Below, piece after piece: positions 29,991 through 39,458 of a DNA stretch of 64,000 nt (position 1 is the stretch's first letter; each line of letters starts with the position of its first letter). Made by a program: the position numbers and the translations under genes. The notes below the pieces were generated by a model. The model did not search any database. It saw nothing but the letters and a program-made list of their open reading frames with translations, and was not told the origin of the DNA. The stretch is from Isotricha intestinalis (lineage: Eukaryota > Ciliophora > Litostomatea > Vestibuliferida > Isotrichidae): the NCBI GenBank assembly GCA_023807065.1, contig JAJJLU010000363.1:1-64000 (forward strand). The letters run 5' to 3'.

Positions 29991-31238
29991 TTATAATATC
30001 CAAACTTTTATAACTCCATCACAACCATATGTAATAATAGAATCTTTATTTATTTTTGATATTCCATATATCCAATCAATATGAGCTTCTTTAATAGTTT
30101 GAATATATTCAAAAGTATTAATATTATAAATTTTCATATCTTTACTTTCTCCTCCAATAATTAATATATTTTTATTTTCAATTATACAAATTCCACAACA
30201 TAGAAATTCATTTTCTATTGATTTAATTATTTTTTTTTCTGAAATTGAAATAATTTTCATTGCTCCATCATTTCTTCCTCCAACAATTAATTTATCATCA
30301 TTAATTCTTTTTAATGCATTATTATTAGCACAAAAAGCATTTTTAATATATATAATACATTCATAATTATTTATATTCCAAAATCTAGTTCCTTCACCTC
30401 CTGAAGAAATAAGAATATTTTTATCTTCTAATATTAAAATTGATCTTATAGTATCAAATTGCTTTAATGATGAAATTAATTGATATTCATTATTATTATT
30501 TTTTTCCCATATTTTAATTGTTTCATCATTTGAACAAGAAATAATTTTATCATTTAAATAATATAATACTTTGTAAATATAACCATTATGAGCATTATTT
30601 ATTTTGTGCTTTAATATAAATTGTTTTTCTTTTAATTCTTTAATCCAAATTTTAATATTTTTGTCAAATGAACAAGTAATGAAATTATTTTCGTCTTTTA
30701 TATCTAAATAAAAAATATAATCATTATGTGCTTTTTTTATTATTTGTAATACATTGAAGTAAATATCATATATTTTAATTGATTTATCATTTGATACTGA
30801 GATTAAATTCCCTGAAGGAAAAATAGAAATATATCTTATCCAATCAGAATGTGCTTTTATTGTATTATATAATCCTAATTTTATTTTCGATTTTTTTCTA
30901 AAGAAATGAAATTCATCAATATTTGATTCTTTTTTTGTTTTGTTCAAAAAAAATTCAATTTTTTCGGAATTTGAAAATAAATTTAATTTTTTCCCATTTT
31001 TTTCTATTTCGAAATTATTATTATTAATTAAATTTGAAATAAATTCTATTGTCTCTTTTATAGAATTTTTAGTTTTCAAACTATTATATGAACTTAAAAA
31101 TATTTGATTAATTAATAATTCATAAATTTCATTTGAAATATTGGATTGAATTGAAATTAAAAATGATTCCAAATTTTGAGAAGTCAAAATTATCTTGTAT
31201 TCGTCTAAATTTATAATTTTTTGAAAGGTTATGGACAT
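29991..31238 (-). CDS. WD40-repeat protein
   Basis: In this 415-residue protein a helical N-terminal part of about 125 residues precedes seven WD40-like blades to the end. Blade signatures include HSDWIRYISIFPSGNLISVS with KSIKIYD, HNDYIFYLDI with KNIKIWI, HNGYIYKVLYY with ETIKIWE, GEGTRFW, and the last DWIYGISK with GVIKVWIL. This forms one complete propeller. No enzyme or motif narrows its role, so it is a generic interaction platform. The N-terminal part shows no clear F-box or LisH. Confidence 0.85.
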   Translation of the reverse strand: MSITFQKIINLDEYKIILTSQNLESFLISIQSNISNEIYELLINQIFLSSYNSLKTKNSIKETIEFISNLINNNNFEIEKNGKKLNLFSNSEKIEFFLNKTKKESNIDEFHFFRKKSKIKLGLYNTIKAHSDWIRYISIFPSGNLISVSNDKSIKIYDIYFNVLQIIKKAHNDYIFYLDIKDENNFITCSFDKNIKIWIKELKEKQFILKHKINNAHNGYIYKVLYYLNDKIISCSNDETIKIWEKNNNNEYQLISSLKQFDTIRSILILEDKNILISSGGEGTRFWNINNYECIIYIKNAFCANNNALKRINDDKLIVGGRNDGAMKIISISEKKIIKSIENEFLCCGICIIENKNILIIGGESKDMKIYNINTFEYIQTIKEAHIDWIYGISKINKDSIITYGCDGVIKVWIL

Positions 31239-31370
31239 TTTTGAAAATTGTATTTAAACAATTAAATTTATTTTTAAAAAAATAAATTGTTTAATCGAAA
31301 TATTTTTTGGAAAAAAATAATATTGGTATATTTTTAAAGTTTGATTTAATTTAATATTCCTTCAAATTAT

Positions 31371-32160
31371 ATGTATTCCAAAAATTACACTAAAATAAAA
31401 ATTGAAGCTACTAAAAGGATGATGCAAAAGTTATTTTACCTTGGAAATATTTATGATGATACTGTAATTAAAATTATAAAATTCTAAAAAGAAAAAAATT
31501 ATACTTATATTCCTGCTTTTAATAATAATTTAGTCAATTCTGGACAAAGAAATATTTCTTTAGAAATTATAGAACATAATTAACTTATTGATACTATTGT
31601 TGTTGTTGCTGTTGGGTGAGGAGATTATTTGCTGGAATTACTATTCAGGATAAAAATTTAAAAATAATATTAATATTATTAGTTTTCAAACTTAAAGTGC
31701 TTATGTTTAGGTTGAAAATTTTTAAATATGATATTTTCAATATTGAAATTCTATCTGATGGAATTCAAGTTAAAGAACTTGGAGATATACCATTAAAAAT
31801 TGTAATGGAATAACTGAAGAGCAATGTTAATGAAAGTGAATATAAGATGCTATTATTATTTATTTGAAAGATAAAAAATTTTACTTTGTTTGTCTGGAGG
31901 AAATATTTATATTTGTGTTTTTAATAAATTAATTGAAAGAATTTAATTAAATATTGAAAAGGAGTATATTATATTATTGGAGTTAATGATAATATTGGGG
32001 AACTTAATTATGTTAGACGCCCATATTTATTATTGTAATTGTAAAATTAGAATCTTTCTTCTGATTTAGTGATTCAGAAATTAGATGTTACTTTGGAATT
32101 TCAAATTTTTTTCACTGGTTTATATTTCCAAGAGAAATTTATTTATTTTAAGAATTATAA
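31371..32160 (+). pseudogene. Threonine dehydratase remnant, C-terminal half
   Basis: Across several frames the plus strand keeps blocks of a PLP-dependent threonine/serine dehydratase in the right order. They are KIEATKRM with GNIYDD, then YTYIPAFNNNLVNSGQ and ISLEIIE, IDTIVVVAVG, LFAGI, DGIQVKELGD, LSGGNIYI with NKLIER, an ACT-domain piece DNIGELN, and QKLDVTLEF. Stops interrupt it (TAA after KIIKF, TAA after IIEHN, TGA in the glycine loop) and at least three frame changes are needed. The N-terminal half with the PLP lysine is missing, as only about 130 bases separate it from the WD40 gene. It is dead, not a spliced gene: the breaks lack GT-AG borders. An intact copy elsewhere is possible but not visible here. 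Confidence 0.85.
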
Positions 32161-32505
32161 TTTATTATTTAGTATACTATTTGAATTTCTTGTTTAAAGG
32201 AATTCAAGAGGTAATTATTTTAAATAAAACTAAATAACTAAATTTTAAAAAATATTCATTAAATTTCCTTTCAATCTGAACACTTTCTTTCTTATTTTAT
32301 TTTTATGTATTATTATTTTAAATGATTCAATTATATACAAATAAATAAATTTAAATATCTGAAAAAAAAAAATAATTAAATGATTTTTCATTTTTTTATT
32401 TACAGAAATATATTATTTATAATGTTATTATATTGAAAAAAAAGAATTAATATTAAAGATTTTTTAAATTAAATTAAAATAAAAAAAATTTATTTAAAAA
32501 TATCT
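32161..32505. other. Intergenic spacer
   Basis: This stretch between the dehydratase remnant and the stop codon of the MPDU1 gene is AT-rich with stops in all frames. Some of the first bases may be the decayed end of the dehydratase. Nothing else is recognised. Confidence 0.5.
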
Positions 32506-33231
32506 TTATTCTTTCTTTTTCATTTCAATATTAACATTTTCATCTTTTTTCTTATAAATTTTATTATAATAAATAATTTGTATAAAGACAGCAAGATTCA
32601 ATAAAAAAGAATAAGCAAAAGACAAAATTAATATTGAATCTCCAGTTTCTTTTATAGAAGTAAATATTCTAGCTAAATTTCCTAACATATTAACAAGAAA
32701 AGTAAAAGCAGATAAAGGACCAGTAGATTTGGCTTTATAAGAAGAATATAATTGAGTAATTCTACTAATACTTGTTAATGGAAGAGTACTTGAATAAATT
32801 AAATACCATATAGTTTCATTGAAAAAATCTCCTTTTAAACAAAAATAAGTAAAAACTGAAATTAAACTTGTAAATAAAAGATTTCTTCTATCTCCATCTT
32901 GATCTACTTGATATTTCCAAAATAAAAATAATATTATTATATTTTCTATTAAAATTATTACACTTTCTCCATATGACAAAAAAGGATATTGCATATGAAA
33001 AGAGTATAAACATGAACAAAGAAATACTAAGATATCAGAAAAAATGGAAATATCATTTAATCCTTCTATATTCTTTTCTTTTAACATATATAAAATTTGA
33101 GGAAGTTTTGATGTAAAAGAAAATAAAACAATTCCAATACTTAATCCTTTTGATATTAAATATGAAATACATTCTTTCTCAATATCTAATGTAAGTGTTT
33201 TTTGAACACATTCTATAAAATGACTATCCAT
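32506..33231 (-). CDS. MPDU1: MPDU1/SL15 PQ-loop membrane protein
   Basis: This 241-residue multi-pass protein has two PQ-loop repeats. The first holds SKLPQILYMLKEKNIEGLND, the second SISRITQLYSSYKAKSTGPLSA. The MPDU1 signature LARIFTSIKETGD is intact. MPDU1 is needed for use of dolichol-phosphate-linked mannose and glucose in the ER for N-glycan and GPI assembly. I chose Met at 33231; an in-frame ATG 60 bases upstream adds 20 hydrophobic, leader-like residues in AT-rich DNA, while family members start shortly before the first helix. Several hydrophobic helices follow and a basic tail ends the chain. Confidence 0.9.
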   Translation of the reverse strand: MDSHFIECVQKTLTLDIEKECISYLISKGLSIGIVLFSFTSKLPQILYMLKEKNIEGLNDISIFSDILVFLCSCLYSFHMQYPFLSYGESVIILIENIIILFLFWKYQVDQDGDRRNLLFTSLISVFTYFCLKGDFFNETIWYLIYSSTLPLTSISRITQLYSSYKAKSTGPLSAFTFLVNMLGNLARIFTSIKETGDSILILSFAYSFLLNLAVFIQIIYYNKIYKKKDENVNIEMKKKE

Positions 33232-33518
33232 TAAAAAATAAATAATTATAATAAATTTATTTATTAATTTAAAGTTTAAAAAAATAATCATATAAATTTA
33301 AGTTTTCATTTAAAATAACAATAAAAAGAATTTATTTAATGTATAATATTATTATTATATGCTTTTTTCTTTAATTTTTTTCAAATTATATTAAATATAT
33401 TTTATTATATTTAACTGAATATTTTTTTCTTTCTTTTTCTTTAATAATTGAATTTAATTTAACTAATGAATTCTATAAAAAAAGTTTAGGAATAAAAAAA
33501 AATAATATTTTAATTTAT

Positions 33519-35011
33519 TTATTGAGGTGATTTAATATTGATTATGTTATTAATCCATTCCTGATTTATATTGGGTCTAATTTTCCTTATTGAATATTTA
33601 TTACAACTATTTTCAATGAAAGATTTTTTAATCATTTGAATTTCCATGTCATCACCATTTCCTTTTTGATAATCATTATTATTATTATTTTCATTTTTTT
33701 CTTCTCTTTTCTTATTTTTATTTTTCTTTTTTTTTCTTCTTTTCTTTTTTTCATCATCAACTCCAATATAATTAACCCATTCATCAAGATCTCTTTCTTC
33801 TTTTTTATCACTATTAATACTATTATTATTAATATTATTACTATGTTGAATATCATTATAAATATACAAATCTTCTTGAGTATCATTTCCTTCAAAAGAA
33901 GTAAAATCAATATTATCATCAATACATAATATTTTTTTTAGTTTTCTATTTTCCTTATTAAACATTTGTTTTAATTTAAAATATTTTTCTATTTGTATTT
34001 TAAATTTTTTAACTTCATTAATTCCACATGGATAATTACAAACTTTTTTAGCAAGATTTTTTAAATGATCTAATTTTTTATCCTCATTTTTTAAAATTAA
34101 AATTAAAAGACCTGAAATAAATCTATTAGACACTAATTTTTCAGAAAACAATTCTAAGTGAATCAATTTAAAATCAATTTCTTTGACTTCATTATCTAAA
34201 ATTGTCTTAAGACAATGACTAAAAATATTTTCAATTTCTTTTGATGATTCAAGTAACAATTTTTTAATTTCTAAAAGTTCTTCAAGAATATTTTGTGCAA
34301 TTTCTAATCCATTTTCATCTAAGCATTTATTTTTATCTAAAGGTAATTGTAAATCAGAAAAAATTGAAAGAATAGCATTATCAACTGTACTAAAAATTAC
34401 ATCATTAACATTATAATTATCTAAATCATCAGCATATTTTTGAAATTCATTTAAAATCATTTGTTTATAATTTTGCCTTTTTTCATCTCTTAATATTTTA
34501 TTCATAAAATTTAAAACAAAATAAGGAAGTTTTTCAACTAATAAATTTAATAAACTTAAATTCATTAAAGGTGGTAAAGAACTTGTAAAATTTATAAACT
34601 ATGATTTAAATTTATATTTATCTTACATTTTCAATTAATGTTTTATCTTTAATTTCTTCATTTGTCATATAACTAGTATAAACTTCAATAAGAATTTCTT
34701 CTATTTTTTTGCCAAAAAATTCTGCTTGTTTTTTATTTTTATTTATCATTTCAAAAGTATCATCAATAACAATATTTTCATATTTAATTTCAGTTATATT
34801 TGCTAATATAATTTAAAATTTTAATTACTTTCAATTCTTTGACTATTTAAAACACTATATAATTCTGGGTTTAGTTTTTTTCCTTATAAAAAAATATATA
34901 AATTAGATTACCAATTACGTTTTGTCTTTTTCCTTTCCTCATATGAGAAGGATGATTTGAAATTCTTGTATGAGTTTTATATATTTTTGAAGGAAAACTA
35001 TTCTCTTTCAT
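33519..35011 (-). CDS. Unrecognised protein, four exons
   Basis: Exons at 35011-34912, 34882-34829, 34802-34627 and 34598-33519 join over introns of 29, 26 and 28 bases into a 469-residue protein. Each junction was fixed by frame and GT-AG ends. The N-terminus is basic (SHMRKGKRQNVIGKK). The middle is helical (NPELYSVLNSQRIES, then KQAEFFGKKIEEILIEVYTSY). The C-terminal third is acidic and basic low complexity with a KKKRRKKKKNKNKK run. I do not recognise a domain. It is divergent from the PH-domain gene, 80 bases away, so they share a promoter region. Confidence 0.8.
34599..34626 (-). other. Intron 3 of the four-exon gene, 28 bases
   Basis: On the minus strand it begins GTAAGATAAA and ends AATCATAG. 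It is in phase 0: the upstream exon closes with ATT GAA AAT and the downstream one opens TTT ATA AAT. Reading through it would meet TAA at once. Confidence 0.85.
34803..34828 (-). other. Intron 2 of the four-exon gene, 26 bases
   Basis: On the minus strand it runs from GTAATTAAA to TATATTAG. It splits a codon after the first base (A then CA, Thr) and removes an in-frame TAA. Confidence 0.82.
34883..34911 (-). other. Intron 1 of the four-exon gene, 29 bases
   Basis: On the minus strand it runs from GTAATCTAA to TTTATAAG. It splits a Gly codon after its first base. Another GT six bases upstream would shift the frame, so this donor is preferred. Confidence 0.8.
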
Positions 35012-35091
35012 TTTTATATACAAATTAATTCTAAAAATTTTAATTTTTTTTTAGAAAATAAATTCCTATATCATTTATATTAATTAAATAA

Positions 35092-37764
35092 ATGACTGAA
35101 GACAATATTAATAGAGAAAGTATCTTTAATAGTTCAAAAATTCAAGAATATGAAACAAAAATTTTTAATTTTTTTAAAAAAGAAAAATATGTCAATAAAG
35201 ATAATTTATTATCTTTTTTAAATAATATTATTGATGAAGATAATAAATTTAATTCTGACGAATTAGAAATTTTATGGAATCATTTATTGTCATATACAAA
35301 TAGTGATAAATTAAATTATGAGGAAACTAAAAAAGGTTTTTTAGATTTTATTTCTCAACAAAATGATAATTCTTTTAGCAGAGATATTAGAGTTTCTTTT
35401 GTGAATGATAATATTGAACCTAATTTTGAAAAAAAAAAAGAATTTGAAGATTTAGTTTTTAATTTTGATGGAGAAAAATTAAGAAAAATATTACTTTTTT
35501 TTAAAATATTACATATTTCATCAAAGAGACAATTATCTCATAAAGAAATTGAAGAAACAATTCAATTATATTATAATAGTCTACAAATAGAATTAAATGA
35601 TTTATTACAATTTATTTCTTTTTTTAGTGATTTTCAGAAAAGAGATAAAACATATATTATATATCAAAATATATATCAAATCGTAGAAAAAACAATTAAT
35701 AATAATGTAAAAGAATATAAAAAAATATATATTGAAAATAAAAATAATGAATATGGAGAATCTTATGATAATTTTAATATTTGTTTAGAAGATATTTTTA
35801 AAGATGAAGAAGAATCTATAATTTATCCTTTATTAATAAAAAAAGATTTCCAAGAAGATAATGATTATTTTTCTTTAGAAAATGATTTTTTAAGTAAAAG
35901 AAGAAAAAACAGGGTAAATATTTTAAATGAATATTTTTTAAATTTTAAAAATGAATATAAAAATTTAAAAGAAGAATATTTATTATTAAGTGATGAAAAA
36001 AATAAAGATTTATATAATGAAGATTATAAGGAAAGAATAGAAGAATTAATTCAAGAAGTTAATATTTTGAATCAAGAAAAAGAAAAAAAAAACAATATAA
36101 TTGAAAATAAAAATGAAATAATTTGTCAACAAGAAAAGTTAATTCAAGATTTAAACGTTAAATGTTGTGAAAGTCAAATAAAAATAGAAGTATTAGATAA
36201 AGACAATAAATTATTAAAACAAAAATACCAAGAATTAGAAAAAAATTATAATAATAATATAAATGAATTAATAATAAAATTAAACAAAGAAGAAAAAGAA
36301 AAAGAGAAAGCAGAGTATTTACACAGTAGTATTTCCACAAATTTTTCACAATATGAAGAAATAAAAAAAAAATTCGAAAATAAATCAAATGAAGAAATCT
36401 TATGTTCAGCAATTCATCAATATAATGAAAATAAAACTCTTAATCAAAAAATAAAAAACTTAGAATCAAGTTTAAATGAATTAAGACAAAAAAATGAATC
36501 AACAGAAAGTTCATTAAATGTTTATAAAACAAATTATTATATTTTAAAAAAAGAAAATGAAAATTTAAAAATTGAATTAAATGACATTAAAAAAGAAAAT
36601 GAAATAAATAAAATATTTAGACCTTCAAATGTACTTAATAGAATTTCAAGATATAGAGAATCTGAATCTGAATCAAAAATAAAAAATATTCCTGATTTTA
36701 CAAAAAATATTAAAAAAGAAAATTTATTACATGAAAATAAAGGAAAACAATCATTGAATGAAGAAAATATAATTGAAACACCAGTTAAAAAAACTATTAA
36801 AGAAGAACAATTATGTAATTCAGAAATTATTGAAAATAAAAAAAAAGATGTTATAAATTCTAAAAAAAATTTAGCTCATAGTGAAATTAAAATTATTTCT
36901 GATAATAAAAATATAAAAAATAATAGTTTAATCAGTAAATATGATTTTCAATCTTTTGATTTAAATAATAATTATGATAATATTTTTATGAAAAAAAAAG
37001 TTATTGATTTTTTAATCAATAAGAATGAAAATATTAATCAACGTGAATTATTTATTGATGATTCATTTTTAGTAAATAAAAAAGGAAAAATGGAAAAAAT
37101 GTTTTTAATAATTTGTAACACAAAAATTTATATCACTGATTGTATAAATTCTAATTTAACAATTAGAAATAGGGATAATTTAACAAAAGTTATTTTATCT
37201 TCTAAAAATTTAAATTTAATAATTTTGAAATTTAATAAAGAAGATGATATAATTTTACAAGTTATGAGAAGGAAAAAATTAATTGTATTTTTACAAAAAA
37301 CCCAAAATAAAAATATAGACTATATAGAATCTACTAAATTTATAATTAATGATGATAAAGAAAAAAAACAGAAAAAAAAACTTATATTAGATACTGAATT
37401 AATTCCATTTTTCCCTTATTTTGAAAAAACTATACTTTTTGGTTATTTATTATATTATGAAGAAATAATGAAATATTCAAAATATACCGAAAAATTTATT
37501 GTTTTATGTGATTTAGGGTTATTAATTTTTGATAATCCCTTATCGAATCCTATAAATATAATTAATATTTATAAATGTGATATTCGAAAATGTACAAATC
37601 CAAAATATGGAAAAAAATATGGATTTGAAATTCATTCAAATAATATAAATTATGTATTTTTCACTAAAAACGAAAATTGTTTAAATGCTTGGATGAATAT
37701 TATTTCGGTAATAACAAAAAAATATCAAGATGATTTCAATTTTTTAAACGTTAAAAAAGATTAA
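35092..37764 (+). CDS. Coiled-coil protein with TH1-like and PH domains
   Basis: This is an 890-residue protein. Residues 1-230 are helical and might contain weak EF-hand-like pairs. About 280-520 is a long coiled coil. Two lipid-binding-like folds end it: about 640-745 (RELFIDDSFLVNKKGKMEK, MFLIICNTKIYITD) resembles the myosin-I TH1 domain, and about 775-885 (FGYLLYYEEIMKYSKYTEKF, LGLLIFDNP, YGFEIHS, CLNAWMNII) is a PH domain with the usual Trp in its last helix. It probably links membranes and cytoskeleton or vesicles. No motor, GEF or GAP domain is present. Confidence 0.8.
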   Translation: MTEDNINRESIFNSSKIQEYETKIFNFFKKEKYVNKDNLLSFLNNIIDEDNKFNSDELEILWNHLLSYTNSDKLNYEETKKGFLDFISQQNDNSFSRDIRVSFVNDNIEPNFEKKKEFEDLVFNFDGEKLRKILLFFKILHISSKRQLSHKEIEETIQLYYNSLQIELNDLLQFISFFSDFQKRDKTYIIYQNIYQIVEKTINNNVKEYKKIYIENKNNEYGESYDNFNICLEDIFKDEEESIIYPLLIKKDFQEDNDYFSLENDFLSKRRKNRVNILNEYFLNFKNEYKNLKEEYLLLSDEKNKDLYNEDYKERIEELIQEVNILNQEKEKKNNIIENKNEIICQQEKLIQDLNVKCCESQIKIEVLDKDNKLLKQKYQELEKNYNNNINELIIKLNKEEKEKEKAEYLHSSISTNFSQYEEIKKKFENKSNEEILCSAIHQYNENKTLNQKIKNLESSLNELRQKNESTESSLNVYKTNYYILKKENENLKIELNDIKKENEINKIFRPSNVLNRISRYRESESESKIKNIPDFTKNIKKENLLHENKGKQSLNEENIIETPVKKTIKEEQLCNSEIIENKKKDVINSKKNLAHSEIKIISDNKNIKNNSLISKYDFQSFDLNNNYDNIFMKKKVIDFLINKNENINQRELFIDDSFLVNKKGKMEKMFLIICNTKIYITDCINSNLTIRNRDNLTKVILSSKNLNLIILKFNKEDDIILQVMRRKKLIVFLQKTQNKNIDYIESTKFIINDDKEKKQKKKLILDTELIPFFPYFEKTILFGYLLYYEEIMKYSKYTEKFIVLCDLGLLIFDNPLSNPINIINIYKCDIRKCTNPKYGKKYGFEIHSNNINYVFFTKNENCLNAWMNIISVITKKYQDDFNFLNVKKD

Positions 37765-38214
37765 TTTGAATTCATTTAATAATATTAATTATAAACTAAT
37801 ATATATATATTATTATTACTAATATTTATTCCTTTAATTTTTTTTATTTGGAATATAAAAATATAGTTTTATATATTGTATTTTATTTATTATTTTATTA
37901 ATTGTTATTTTACTTATTTATTTTTTCTTAAAAAAAATGATAAGAGAATTTATATTTATTTACTTTTCTAAGTTTATTAAAAATCCAAAGATATTATTGA
38001 TATAACTAATATTTTCAAAATTTTATTTTAGTAAAACAATCTATTTTAAAAGTAATATAATAAAAAATTAATTTTTAGATTAATTAAATTTTATTATTTT
38101 AAAAATTTTTTCTAGAAAATAAAAAATAAAATTCTATTTTTCTAGAAATGAAAAAACAAATTCGATAAGTTAAATATATATATTTTTCAATTTTTTATTT
38201 TTTAATAAAACAAA
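37765..38214. other. Intergenic spacer
   Basis: This 450-base AT-rich gap lies between two genes read in the same direction. A TTCTAGAAA-type motif recurs at about 38111-38120 and 38140-38148, making a small imperfect repeat. No gene is supported. Confidence 0.5.
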
Positions 38215-39207
38215 ATGTATTATTTCAACAATTTATTTGATGGATTAGATAATAATTTTGATGATTATGGATATAGAACTCAAAGATATAATAATGATAA
38301 TAGACAAATAATATTAAGAAAGTTATACAATGATGATATGAATTATTTATGTTTTGATTGTCATAAAAAAGGAGAAATGCCTTATATTGATTTAAAAAAT
38401 GGAATTTTTCTTTGTTTTCATTGTGCTAAAAAACATTCTTCTCTTCCAAAAGAAATAAGTGAAATAGTTAGAAATAATTTAAGAGAAATGAGTGAAGAAA
38501 ATTTAAGGTTATTATATTATTCGGGAAATAAAAAATTATTGGAATTTATGTCTGAAGAATATCCTCAATTAGAAAAAATGACTTTTTTAAAAAAGTATAA
38601 ATGCAAAGCAATGGAATATTATAGACAATTAATTAAATCTCAAGCTTATAATTTAGAAGAACCAATTAAACCAAATAAAAGAGAAGCATATATTTCTATT
38701 TATGAAAAAGATTTAAAGAAAAAAAATATTAGAAAAAAGGATGAAAGAAATGAAATTAATAATGATTTATTTAGTAATCTTAATAATACTTTTGGAGGAT
38801 TTTTTGGGGATAATGATTTCTTTAATTTAAGACCTGCACAAACAGAAAGAAATTTATCAAAAAAAAAGAATAATAATTTGGATGAAGATGTTGAAATGGA
38901 AGAAGAAAAACCAAATGAAATAAAAGAAAATAAAGAATCAAATAAAAATTATTCTGATTGTTCTGATGAAGACACAGGTGATGAGGATAAAAGAAATAAT
39001 AAATCTTTTGATAAAAAAGAAAATGAAATAAAAAAAGAAGAAAAATGTGATATTAAAAATGAAGAAATTAAAAAAGAAATTCCAAAAAAAATTGAAAAGC
39101 CTATTGAAAAATTTGAAATTAAACCAACTTCAGATAAAATTAATATAAATCAAATGGGATGTATAGAAAGATATCCTGAAGCTCTAAATTTATCATTGTG
39201 TAATTGA
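38215..39207 (+). CDS. ArfGAP-like zinc-finger protein
   Basis: The 330-residue protein has a C4 zinc finger CFDCHKKGEMPYIDLKNGIF with LCFHC after it (Cys46, 49, 67, 70), the CX2CX17CX2C-type spacing of ArfGAPs at residues 30-150. A helical region with SGNKKLLEFM follows, as in GGN...FL of the family. The catalytic arginine that should follow His (HRxLG) is replaced: the sequence is HSSLP (74-78). It may be a scaffold or a weak GAP for Arf-type GTPases at the Golgi. The C-terminal 180 residues are acidic and Lys-rich. The stop is TGA. Confidence 0.78.
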   Translation: MYYFNNLFDGLDNNFDDYGYRTQRYNNDNRQIILRKLYNDDMNYLCFDCHKKGEMPYIDLKNGIFLCFHCAKKHSSLPKEISEIVRNNLREMSEENLRLLYYSGNKKLLEFMSEEYPQLEKMTFLKKYKCKAMEYYRQLIKSQAYNLEEPIKPNKREAYISIYEKDLKKKNIRKKDERNEINNDLFSNLNNTFGGFFGDNDFFNLRPAQTERNLSKKKNNNLDEDVEMEEEKPNEIKENKESNKNYSDCSDEDTGDEDKRNNKSFDKKENEIKKEEKCDIKNEEIKKEIPKKIEKPIEKFEIKPTSDKININQMGCIERYPEALNLSLCN

Positions 39208-39458
39208 ATTTATGTATAATAGTCTTTTAAGAATTATATAATATTCTATATATATTTAATATTAATTTATATATTTTATTTAATTTAAAAAATTTAATTT
39301 AAAACTCTTTTTCTTTTTGAAATGTAATATGAAATATTTTATGATTATTTTAAAAAACGAATTTTTTATTCTTTTCTTGATTTATTATTTAAAATTATTC
39401 AAAAAAATAAATAACAAATATAAAATATATATAACGTATAAAAAAATTTAAAAAAAAA

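Noticed and set aside
31616..31813. Separate small plus-strand gene
   Set aside because: It has no ATG, and its LFAGI and DGIQVKELGD blocks belong to the threonine dehydratase remnant around it.
38111..38148. Inverted or direct repeat marking a mobile element
   Set aside because: The two TTCTAGAAA copies are short, and no transposase, terminal repeats or target duplication is visible nearby.
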